Positions 1-8,800 of a DNA stretch of 64,000 nt are shown one piece after another. Under the pieces are notes generated by a model, which made no database searches, had not been told where the DNA came from, and worked only from the letters and a program-made list of their open reading frames with translations. The stretch is from Ceratobasidium sp. AG-K (Eukaryota; Basidiomycota; Agaricomycetes; Cantharellales; Ceratobasidiaceae): NCBI GenBank assembly GCA_037039685.1, contig JAWNGF010000012.1, positions 558,001-622,000 of the forward strand, read 5' to 3'. A program made the translations under genes and the position numbers. Each line of letters opens with the position of its first letter. Within the stretch, counting starts at the first letter, position 1.

Positions 1-713
1 CCTAATGGTTCAGGTCCAACTTTCAGCCCCTTGGCTGCTTTGTCCTAAAGCCCATTCATTTCCTATTCGCTATTTGGTGAGTTTTGATTTCCCAAGTTTT
101 TGTTGTGTTCATGCTGAATTCCTCTCAATTCTAAATTTTTGCTATTTCTGTGTAGGTTGGTTTGTATGTATTTGCTCTCCCCAGATGATCTGCAATGACC
201 CCCAGATCACCTGCATTTGACCCCTGGATTCCCATGGACACCCCAGTTTTTACTCCTATTTGTTTAGTTTCAATATGGCTCTCCTGCTTTTTATTTTGGA
301 CTTCCCTGGACTCCCCTTCGAATCTCCCATATGTTACCCCCGGACTTGGCCTGCAATGCACTTTCCCTACGGACTTTTTGGGCCTTTCTTTTGGACCATC
401 CGAGTGTATCAATCAGACTTTGTTAGTGTGTAATTCAATTGTTAATTATATTATAAAATTTTGTACACTTATCCAAGAGCAACTTGAGGACAATCCGGAG
501 AAAACAAGTGTGACCGGCAAATCCATATGAGGAACAAAATCCTGGACAGTCTGGACCTCTGGACTGTCCAAGGGTCCGGATTTTGCTGCCAATCCGGACC
601 TAAAGTCCCTATGGCCGTCCTAGTGCACCAGACTGGACCTTACCCCCGGATGCTCCGCAAGTTGCACACAGATTTCCTCCTTCCAGATCGTCCAGAAGTG
701 GGGGGTCTACAGT
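1..713. other. Unassigned left flank
   Basis: I recognise no gene here. The stretch has short open frames on both strands without family resemblance. It contains two perfect hairpins: 544-551 pairs with 562-569 (GGACAGTC/GACTGTCC) and 574-582 pairs with 591-599 (GTCCGGATT/AATCCGGAC). A G-run near 698-706 resembles a polypurine tract. It may be the remains of yet another retroelement. Bases 709-713 (ACAGT) are one copy of the target duplication of the outer chromovirus. Confidence 0.3.
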
Positions 714-1162
714 TGTTGTAAGCTTCTTCTTAATGGCTATGAGACAAGCCGCAAGGGAGAGTGGACGGCACTAAGACCTAAGTGACCTCTTGAACCGCAA
801 CACACTTAAGTGTCTGTAGGCTCTAAAGGGTAGGGGTGGTTCTAAGTGTCACTCAAAAGGGATGTCTTGATGAGACAAAACAAGCTGGGGTTACCAGGCT
901 TGTTGGTCCTCTATATATATTAAGAAAAGGGCCAAGTCATACAAGGCGCAGCCACACAAGTCAAACAAAGCAGCCAGTCAGGAGTGTCCATGTGAGTCAT
1001 GCTGTATGAACAGACATGACTCGTACAAAGCACAGCCGTGTTACACAATGTAACAGAATAACCACAAGAAGGTGGCAACGCGGCAAACGGAAACACAACA
1101 CACAGGAGGGAACAGGCGAGCAAGACAATAGGCGAGACAATGGAGAGAGCTGGCTTGCGACA
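714..1162 (-). repeat. 3' LTR of outer chromovirus
   Basis: 449-bp direct repeat of 14417-14865, starting TGTTGTAAGC and ending GCTTGCGACA on the plus strand. The target duplication ACAGT abuts it at 709-713. I see only about two differences from the other LTR, near 735 (t versus a) and 867 (c versus t). Confidence 0.95.
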
Positions 1163-1177
1163 TTACTCCCCCCTAAG
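1163..1177 (-). other. Polypurine tract of outer element
   Basis: On the minus strand the bases just before the 3' LTR read CTTAGGGGGGAGTAA. This purine-rich run sits exactly where plus-strand DNA synthesis of an LTR element is primed, and it fixes the orientation of the element as minus. The inner element has a very similar tract. Confidence 0.8.
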
Positions 1178-1204
1178 AGTCCGTCTAGGGGACCTGGATG
1201 GGCT

Positions 1205-1969
1205 CTACTGGATCTTGCAATCCCTGCTTTTGGCAAGCATGTGTTCTTCCAGCCCCTTGTCCTTGTTGATGGTTAAGTCAATGGGATTGAACACAGTGTT
1301 ACCTGGTTCGTCCAAGAATTTCTCCCATTCTTCCCATGTCTCCTCCCTTGTCCAGTCAGCCTTGGACCAGTCCAAAACCCTCTTCTGGGCTCCCACAAAC
1401 TCCTCATCCCATTGTTGCATGTCTGGCTCCACCTCCTTCCATGCTGACACGTCCGCCTCCTCCCACTTCCACCAGTTCAGCGCCCATTCAAATTTTTCCT
1501 TCTGATACCTTCCCCTTTCCATCTTCCAGTCACTCAGGTCCCTTTCATAGTTGGCGTCCCAGGCATTGTTCCACCTAGGTTGGAGCATTGGTTGTCTTCC
1601 GTCGTACCCCGGTACCCACTCGCTTGAGTATGCCCCTTCTTGTCCCCATTTGACCACCCCAAGCATATGGGTGGAGAGGAGGACGACCTCCGAAACCTGG
1701 AACGCGGCGCACCCTTGACAAACATAGATGTCCTTCCATAGTAGTTGCATCTGTGTTGGCCATTTCTTTCCCACCCACTGGAATTCTCCCAGGTCTGAGT
1801 GCAGGATGTCGTCCAATGCCCTGAAGTGCATTCTTCCGGAGCTCTGCTGCAACCTCTTGAAGATGTAGAGGGCTGCTCCAGAATTGAGGATCCTGGCAGT
1901 AGCGAAGGCAGGTCCTTTGAGAACGTGGACGAGGCTGTTGGAGATGGTAGCACAGGTGACGGCAGGCAT
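1205..1969 (-). CDS. Extra ORF downstream of pol in outer chromovirus, unknown function
   Basis: A 254-codon open frame lying between the end of pol (2116) and the polypurine tract, the position that env-like genes occupy in some Ty3/gypsy elements. The first ATG in frame is 1969-1967. The protein has a mildly hydrophobic N-terminal third but no convincing signal peptide or transmembrane anchor. Its C-terminal half is strikingly rich in Trp, Glu, Asp and Lys, with repeated W-x-x-W/E patterns, which suggests a soluble, charged, largely helical protein. I recognise no family. Unlike gag-pol of the same element it contains no stop codon, so it may be under constraint or may simply have escaped mutation. 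It could be a captured host gene or an element-specific accessory gene. Confidence 0.6.
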   Translation of the reverse strand: MPAVTCATISNSLVHVLKGPAFATARILNSGAALYIFKRLQQSSGRMHFRALDDILHSDLGEFQWVGKKWPTQMQLLWKDIYVCQGCAAFQVSEVVLLSTHMLGVVKWGQEGAYSSEWVPGYDGRQPMLQPRWNNAWDANYERDLSDWKMERGRYQKEKFEWALNWWKWEEADVSAWKEVEPDMQQWDEEFVGAQKRVLDWSKADWTREETWEEWEKFLDEPGNTVFNPIDLTINKDKGLEEHMLAKSRDCKIQ

Positions 1970-2115
1970 TGTGGAGAGCAAAAAAAATTAAGAGCGTAGA
2001 GTTGGGAGTGTTCTTTGGAGTAGTATCAAGTTTTGCAGATATCCCTACCGATTGTGCCCCTCCTGCCTTTTATCTTCCCTGGGATGTAGTTGGATGGTGT
2101 GGGGGCTTTGGGGTG

Positions 2116-2720
2116 TCAGCGTAAAAAGTCCTTGATGACCCTTGACAGGTGACCAAAATCTTCTGCTCTTTGCTCTGTGTCTTCTTTGTCACCGTAACCC
2201 TTCCATCTAACCCTGTAAAAGAGTCCATCTTTTGTTTCCTTCCAGTCCAGAATCTTTTCTACTTCATATTCTTCCTCCCCTTCTTCTGTTATGATCGGCG
2301 GTGGTCGGGCTTGGTTTCGTCTGAATTCCGTGTCTTCTTTGTAAGGGCTGAGCAGGTCGATGTGAAAAACAGGGTGTACCCTCATTGTTGCTGGCAAAAT
2401 GAGCTCATAAGCATGTGACCCTATTTTTTGCTTCACCACAAATGGCCCATGCTTTTTGTTATCCAGCTTCCTTGAAGGTCTTTTTGTTTGGATGTTCTTT
2501 CCCAGTAACCATACTAGTTCCCCTTCTTGGTATTTGTTCTTTGGACTTTCTTCCAGTAGCCTTTGTCTTTCCATGGATGCAATTGCTTCATCGTGGATAC
2601 TACACCATTTTTCCGTGATTCTGTTTGCTTTGGGAACTGTTGTCTCTTCTGATGAAATGTTCCACAGTGGCTCCCTGCCGTAGACTATTACAAAAGGGGA
2701 ATTACCTGTTACACGGTGCT
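2116..2720 (-). pseudogene. C-terminal part of outer-element pol (integrase tail and chromodomain)
   Basis: This is the downstream piece of the outer pol, cut off by the inner element at 2720. Joined across the insertion (counting the 5-bp duplication once) the reading frame continues without a break, giving about 1,119 aa from the frameshift site to the stop at 2116. Visible parts are the end of the integrase core, a GPF/Y-type module (GPFVVKQKIG, then MRVHPVFHIDLL), and a C-terminal chromodomain starting EYEVEKILDWK and continuing YRVRWKGYGD. The usual aromatic stretch after KGY is degenerate (EDTEQRAED rather than a W-E-P pattern). Chromodomains of this kind direct integration to heterochromatin in known chromoviruses. 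Confidence 0.9.
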
Positions 2721-3126
2721 TGTCATGAGCTGACTAAGCTCAGACATTTTATTCCGATTTTATATCTTTTTTTCCGAACACTTTCCTTTTTTGGTACAAA
2801 TGTCCTCTAGCGCTTAACTTGTATCATGTGATGTATTTGTCTTTTCATTTGATATTGGTGATGCTTCCGGAACTTCCAGAATGCCGAGTCATATCTCTTA
2901 TCTCGGTTGTACTCGGCTTTCCCACACTGATAAATGATGACGTGGCACTGATCCCTCATGTATATAAACCCAGAGGTCAAGCCGGTTAACGACAAGGCTT
3001 GACCTCCTTTCCACTAGGACTTGCTCAATCAAATCCTCTAAACTATCACTATTCCTTGGGTTCTAAGACTTGCCTAAGTCGAACCCCTTAACCTTTATAC
3101 ATACCTAATTGACCCAAGTCGGGACA
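2721..3126 (+). repeat. 5' LTR of inner chromovirus
   Basis: 406-bp direct repeat of 9256-9661. It contains a TATA box (2961-2967) and, downstream of it, an 11-bp perfect inverted repeat (GAGGTCAAGCC/GGCTTGACCTC) within 2972-3006. The target duplication GTGCT lies directly upstream. Confidence 0.96.
2961..3005 (+). promoter_or_regulatory. LTR core promoter with self-primer segment
   Basis: TATATAAA at 2961-2968 is followed about 33 nt later by AAGGCTTGACCT (2994-3005). In the expected transcript this lies at or very near the 5' end. The same 12 bases are perfectly complementary to the PBS at 3129-3140. The position relative to TATA and the complementarity are seen directly; the transcription start is inferred. 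Confidence 0.65.
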
Positions 3127-3128
3127 TT

Positions 3129-3140
3129 AGGTCAAGCCTT
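3129..3140 (+). other. Self-priming primer-binding site, inner element
   Basis: AGGTCAAGCCTT starts two bases (TT) after the 5' LTR and is the exact reverse complement of 2994-3005 in the LTR. No tRNA-like TGG-start site is present at the LTR edge. In Tf1 of fission yeast the RNA 5' end folds back to prime reverse transcription in this way, so the same mechanism is inferred here. Confidence 0.65.
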
Positions 3141-3613
3141 CTTAAAAAGCATCAGCCTCAAAGCTCCTGCTTTTTCCACCAAGTAGATAGAACGTACACG
3201 GGAAAACGGGCATAGTACAACGGACGAAGAGCTATACTTGATATAGACCAGTAGTCCCACGTCGCTATACGCTGTCAGTGAACCCAATCGTTATCCTCTT
3301 TCGGGTCATAGCGGCTTTAGTCAGCTAAATACACCCTCACTCTGTTATACACTGTCGCTATCACGCCCGCCCAAGGCTGTTGATAACTGATAAGATCAGA
3401 TAAGGAGTATATAAAGCAAAAGCTTAGCGTTTAGCACCCTTCACATCCAAATCAACATCTCGAGGAAGCCAGATCCTCTCAAGCAAAACTGGAAAGTGGT
3501 CGGAGCACCACCCAAGTTAACACTCTCGTCCATCAAGAACCACATAAACCCGTTGTTTCCATCAGTACGCACTAAAAAGGAACTAATTAGTAACTAACTA
3601 ATTAACCTTAAAA

Positions 3614-4228
3614 GTGTTCCCCGCATTTTTTAGCCTCTGCGAAGCAGTCTTTAGACTAAAGGACTTTGTACTTGATCTAGACACCAAAGTCGACGAATTA
3701 AACAGTCGAATCGAAGTGCTAGAAGAAGATCAAGTCGAACAAGCAGAGGATTTAAGGGTCGAACGTACCAGAAACGACGAAAACCACAACCAACTCGAGG
3801 CCGATTATCAATCCCTCCATTCAAGGCTCGAGTTCATCGAAATTAACCTTGACAATACAAACAAGCAACAAACCGATCAAGATCGTGTCCAAAGCATAAA
3901 TCTAGCAGACACTAATATCGAAGTCGAACGATTGCAAGAACAAACCCGTGTCTTGATCGAAAACTGCGACCAACTTATAAAAATCCAAGAAAAACACACT
4001 CGAAAGGTCGAAAATCTCATCAGCAACAACAAACGGCAGTGGCGTACTATTGAAACCCTTAAAGACAAAATCAAGGGCAAATACTGTCATCAAGCAGCAG
4101 AAGTGCGTATTCCTATTAATCAGGATTACCGCCTTCTAAATCACCTCAATACTATCGCGCCCAACCCTTTTCAGTGGGACCAAGACCTCGACTCACACAG
4201 GAACAACACAGGGAACAACTTAGACTAG
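3614..4228 (+). CDS. Coiled-coil ORF upstream of gag in inner chromovirus
   Basis: A frame of about 204 codons with no ATG: the frame opens after a TAA at 3599, and the listed start is GTG. Either the true start is in an upstream exon (the TTTTTTAG near 3626-3633 could be a splice acceptor) or initiation is non-standard. The translation is almost all charged heptads (LDTKVDELNSRIEVLEEDQ and similar), predicting a long coiled coil. It has no zinc knuckle or capsid homology that I recognise. Ty3/gypsy elements normally begin with gag, so this is an additional gene or an N-terminal gag extension. It overlaps the next frame by about 55 nt. Confidence 0.55.
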   Translation: MFPAFFSLCEAVFRLKDFVLDLDTKVDELNSRIEVLEEDQVEQAEDLRVERTRNDENHNQLEADYQSLHSRLEFIEINLDNTNKQQTDQDRVQSINLADTNIEVERLQEQTRVLIENCDQLIKIQEKHTRKVENLISNNKRQWRTIETLKDKIKGKYCHQAAEVRIPINQDYRLLNHLNTIAPNPFQWDQDLDSHRNNTGNNLD

Positions 4229-4425
4229 AGTCCCTAAAACTCTTTATTGAAGACGTTCATCGTAACTACATATACGAACAGTACGACGAACTAGGAGTAA
4301 TCAACGCGTTGTTCTTGGAAGACAAAAATCTTGAATTGATATTTTTGAGGAGTTTGCGCACCATTAAAGACAGAAGGGTTCAAAGAAGAATCCGTGATAT
4401 TTTGTACGGTCTGGGATCCCAATAA
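4172..4425 (+). CDS. Frame-shifted continuation of the upstream coiled-coil ORF
   Basis: About 84 codons in the -1 frame relative to the preceding ORF, overlapping its end. It begins GPRPRLTQEQHREQL and is again helical and charged (LESLKLFIEDVHRNY), so the two frames look like one protein. A CCCTTTT heptamer at 4165-4171 is positioned in the upstream frame as C CCT TTT, which would permit a -1 slip into this frame. The alternative is a single-base indel. It ends at TAA 33 nt before the gag ATG. No ATG of its own is visible. Confidence 0.5.
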
Positions 4426-4458
4426 ACCAATAAATCTACCTGTTTTCCCCACTCCGAT

Positions 4459-5811
4459 ATGTCAAGAGCCCCATCACCCAGTCAAGGGGGATTTACCCAA
4501 ATCTCAGCGACATCCGGACCCGAAGTAGTTGCACATGCAATCAATGCCTTAATAGACGAAGTGCGAAAAATTAACGGTCATATTAATGCCTTAAATGGTA
4601 TCACCTCTACCCTAGAACAGGGGATCGACAATAATCTTGCAGATATCCACGCAATTCAAAATCAAACTGCACAAATCGCACCCCTTCACCAATTAATGAA
4701 TGCAGTGTCTCAGTCACTCGCAAACCTAGGGGCAACACCCTCCACCACCGCGTCAACAACCACCCCAGGATACAAACTCAAAATGCATCCCCCAGAAGAA
4801 TTTTCTGGAGATGTAGATAAATTTGACGAGTTTAAGTCGCAATGTACCTTGTACATAAATCATACGTCGCCACAAGCAACCACAGAACAAAAAATCACGT
4901 ATATCATGGGTTATTGCAAGGGGCCTGCCTATGTATGGATGCAACCTGGAATTGATGTAGACACAGCAAGAAGGGGAGCAACAAATTGGCTACACGACAT
5001 GGATGAATTCTGGAACGAAATGCAAGCTAGGTTTGGCGATGTTCACAAGATCGACCGATATAGGCAATTATACAAGAAATTGACTCAGAAGAACTCTGTC
5101 CAAGATTATCTACGAGACTTCGTCACTTATTCATCGGTACTCGGGTACACGGATCGAGTACTTCGTGATGATTTCTATGATGGTCTTAAGGATGAAATCA
5201 AGATGGCCATGGTGTCACAGAACTTTAAACCCCATGAAGCGACAAGAACATTCAACCAAGTTCGCGAAAGAGCCCTGGAAATTGACTCCACAATGAATGC
5301 TATTAACGCACCAAAGAAGTTGCAAAACCCACAAACCACCACTTCGAAACAAAGTACTTCAAAGACAACCACAAGTACTCCAAACACCTCACTAGGTCAA
5401 AGATTCAATGTAAACGATCGAGTCTTTATGTCAAAGCCTACAGGGGGGGTGCAATATGGCAAAATCTCAAGCATTTCCCGAAACGCCAAGGGCCGTCCAG
5501 TTCCACAGATCTCCTGGGATGATGGGACAAAAGGGAATGTCCCTTTTGGAGCAATTCAAAGAGACACCCAAACCAGTAACCTCAACGCTCCTACCATCCA
5601 AACACCCAAAACCCCCACTCCTGCTAAAGACCCTAATGCAATGGATCTTGATGGAAAAGGAAAAGGACCAATGATTTGCTTCACCTGCGGCGGCAAGGGA
5701 CACTCAGCAAGAGTCTGTCCTTCCAAGAACACAGCGTCAGGGTTTGAAGCCCAGATTGAAGAAATCTCTTCAGACATCGAATCGGGAAAAGACGTCACCG
5801 AGGCTTATTAA
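4459..5811 (+). CDS. gag: Gag polyprotein of inner chromovirus
   Basis: A 450-aa ORF with a good ATG. The N-terminal 80 residues are helical. Residues about 108-270 form a retrotransposon Gag (capsid-like) domain, beginning PPEEFSGDVDKFDEFKSQC and including a QDYLRDFVTYSSVLGY segment typical of the family. Residues about 285-400 are Ser/Thr/Pro/Asn-rich. A single CCHC zinc knuckle (CFTCGGKGHSARVC) lies near residues 416-429 and would bind the element RNA. The protein forms virus-like particles in known relatives. The last 27 bases carry a G GGA AAA slippery site, so most ribosomes should stop at 5809 and a minority continue into pol. Confidence 0.93.
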   Translation: MSRAPSPSQGGFTQISATSGPEVVAHAINALIDEVRKINGHINALNGITSTLEQGIDNNLADIHAIQNQTAQIAPLHQLMNAVSQSLANLGATPSTTASTTTPGYKLKMHPPEEFSGDVDKFDEFKSQCTLYINHTSPQATTEQKITYIMGYCKGPAYVWMQPGIDVDTARRGATNWLHDMDEFWNEMQARFGDVHKIDRYRQLYKKLTQKNSVQDYLRDFVTYSSVLGYTDRVLRDDFYDGLKDEIKMAMVSQNFKPHEATRTFNQVRERALEIDSTMNAINAPKKLQNPQTTTSKQSTSKTTTSTPNTSLGQRFNVNDRVFMSKPTGGVQYGKISSISRNAKGRPVPQISWDDGTKGNVPFGAIQRDTQTSNLNAPTIQTPKTPTPAKDPNAMDLDGKGKGPMICFTCGGKGHSARVCPSKNTASGFEAQIEEISSDIESGKDVTEAY

Positions 5812-5831
5812 GGAGCCAAGTACTCGGTGAT
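5784..5831 (+). promoter_or_regulatory. -1 programmed frameshift signal, gag to pol (inner element)
   Basis: GGGAAAA at 5784-5790 is in the gag frame as G GGA AAA, a canonical X XXY YYZ heptamer. Four bases later, TCACCGAG (5795-5802) is perfectly complementary to CTCGGTGA (5823-5830), with an inner GGCT/AGCC pairing in the loop. The -1 frame is open through the overlap and runs into the pol ORF. Heptamer, short spacer and stem make a complete frameshift signal. Confidence 0.75.
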
Positions 5832-5846
5832 ATATTAGCTAGTAAT

Positions 5847-8800
5847 ATGGATGAACTAGAAATCATGTCAATATCAAATGAAAACCAATTATACCTTGAT
5901 TTCACCGCTCATCCACTAGCTACGGCTCCTGGTTCTAAGTCAGTCAACAGATCAAAAAGATTCTCTGGACAAGCACTCCTTGACTGCGGCGCAACCTCCT
6001 GTTTCATCAACCCTTCCCTAGCAAAAGAAGCAAACCTCCCCCTTTTCCAACACGAAAAACCCAAGACTCTGCGAGTTATAGACGGACGAGAAGTCTCGTC
6101 CGGAAAAGTCACCCACTATACCAAATTTAAACTTGTCATGGGAACACATTCCAGTGAAATAGAATGTCATGTTACAAACATTGGAAGACACCCTATCGTA
6201 CTCGGGATGTCATGGCTCAAGAAACATAACCCACAAATTAACTGGAAAAATAGGACAATTGCGTACACAAGCGAATTCTGCTCAAAAAACTGCCTAGAAG
6301 TCCCATCTACGCTCCAAATCGCAGCAGAAACCACATTACCAGAGGAATACAAAGAGTTCGCAGATGTGTTCGACGAGTCCAGATTAGAGGAACTCCCACC
6401 TCACAGGCCAACTGACATTACGCTCGACCTCCTACCAGAAGCTAAACTAAAGCATGGCCCTATTTACAAAACATCCCCAGCTGAAGACAAAGAAATGAAG
6501 AAAGTACTAGAAACCCTTATCCGAAGGGGACACATTCAGATTTCTAAGTCTCCTTTGGCTTCCCCGGTTCTGTTTGTCAAAAAACCACATCCAGAAGATC
6601 CAAACAACCCAGAATTACGCTTTTGCGTTGACTACAGATATGTGAATTCGCTATGCAAATTCAACGCAAGTGGAATACCTCTATTGGATCAATGGTTAAG
6701 GGCCCTAGAAGGATTTGTCATTGGCACCACTCTAGATTTGGCACAAGGATTCCATCAAACCCGAATAGCAGCAGGCCATGAATGGAAAACAGCATTCAAA
6801 ACTCAATACGGCATGTACGAATGGAAAGTCATGCCCTTTGGTCTCAAAAACGCCCCATCAAGCTTCCAGTCCCTAATGAACTCTATATTCAGGGACATTA
6901 TGGGGGTTTTCGTACTCGTATACATTGATGATATCTTTGTTTTTTCCAAACGAGTCGAAGATCATCCAGGACACGTGAAAGAGGTGCTAAGGAGACTAAG
7001 GGAACACAAGCTGATCGCGAAATTGAGGAAATGCAAGTTCCACCAAACCAAACTGGAGTGGGTAGGATTGGTCATTTCCAATAAAGGAATCGAAACGGAT
7101 CAGGAAAAGGTCACGGCGGCTATGAATTGGAAGGACCCCAAAAACGTCAAACAGGTTCAAGAATTCCTAGGATTCGTCAATTTCTATCGAAGATTCATTC
7201 AAGACTTTGCTGGCAAAGCCAGACCTCTGTACAACCTACTTAAGAAGGATCAAAAGTGGCAATGGACAAGCAAAGAACAAGAGGCCATGAATGCGCTAAA
7301 GGAAGCTCTTAAAGTGGCACCTGTAATGATGCAGCCCGATCAGAATAAGGAATTTTTCCTCGAGACAGACGCATCGGGATTTGCCACAGGAGCAGTTTTG
7401 TCTCAGAAGGATGAAGAAGGGAAATTACACCCTGTAGCATTTCTTTCTAAATCACTAAATCCGGCTGAGAGAAACTACGACATTTTCGATAAAGAACTAT
7501 TGGCAATAATTAGAGCTTTCAAAGAATGGCGGCATTTACTTCAAGGCACAGAAAAAGCCATTCAAGTGATAACAGATCACAAAAATTTGGAATACTTCTC
7601 ATCATCCAAACAATTGAATCAACGCCAAATCCGCTGGATGAATTTCTTAGTAGACTTCAACTTCCAAATCTTGTACAGGCCAGGAAGCCAAAACAAAAAG
7701 GCAGACATTCTCTCGAGGCGATATGACCTGGAACCTTTGGGGGGGGTAGAGAACCAAGTCCTCCTCAAACCAGACATTTTCATTTCGGCTATTACCCCAG
7801 ACCAGGAGATCAACGATCTAATCAGAGAAGCAATCCTTGAAGATCCCAGATTAGAGGAAGCCCACAATAAGTTGAAAAATGGAGAAAAAGTCAAAGATTG
7901 GGAATACAGAGAAGGACTCCTAATGTTCAAAGGGAAGATCTTTGTCCCAAAGGATGAATCCATCAGGAACCTGATATTGGAATCGCGCCATGACAATATT
8001 ACAGCTGGGCATCCTGGACAAGCAAGAACATTAGAATTGGTCTCAAGAACTTACTACTGGCCAACCATGAAGAAATTTGTCAACTCCTATGTGTCACACT
8101 GCGAAACATGCATTCGAATTAAACCATCGAACCAACTCCCCACAGGACTACTGCGTCCTTTACATATCCCTGAGAGACCCTGGGAAGAAATCTCCTATGA
8201 CATGATTGTAGGGCTCCCAGAATCAGAAGGATATGACGCAATCCTGACAGTGGTAGATCGGTTCTCCAAGATGGCACACTATCTCCCTTGCAAATCAACG
8301 GCCACAGCAGTAGACATAGCCAATATCTTCATTGCAAACATTTGGAAACTTCATGGCACCCCAAAAGCAACAGTCTCGGATAGAGGATCCACTTTCAACT
8401 CAAAGTTCATTAAGCATTTGTACAAACGGTTGGACATAAAACCTACCTTCAGCACAGCCTACCATCCAAGAACAGACGGACAGTCAGAAAGAGCAAACCA
8501 AGTCGTTGAAATCTTTATCAGAGCTTTTGTCAATCACAGGCAAAACGACTGGGTGGCCCTACTCCCTATGGCAGAATTTGCTTACAACAATGGAATTCAA
8601 GCATCCACTGGCAAAACCCCTTTCCAAATCTGCCAGGGTTTCAACCCTAGAATGAACATCGGGGAAGAATCAGACTATACTGTTCCTGAAGCTGATGCCC
8701 ATGCGGAATTCCTGTTGAAAGGATACGACGAAGTCAAAGCTGCCCTCATCCTAGCAAACCAATCCTATAAATATTACTTTGATAAAGGAGCCAAAGAACC

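Noticed and set aside
131..530. Open frames of 93 and 111 codons on both strands at the left end
   Set aside because: No family resemblance, overlapping on opposite strands, and in a region that looks like retroelement debris.
1534..1953. 139-codon frame overlapping the extra ORF of the outer element
   Set aside because: Same strand, different frame of 1205-1969, with low-complexity Ser/Pro composition typical of a shadow frame.
2807..2995. 62- to 90-codon minus-strand frames that are identical at 2807 and 9258
   Set aside because: They lie inside the two LTRs of the inner element; the identity is due to the LTR repeat, not to a gene.
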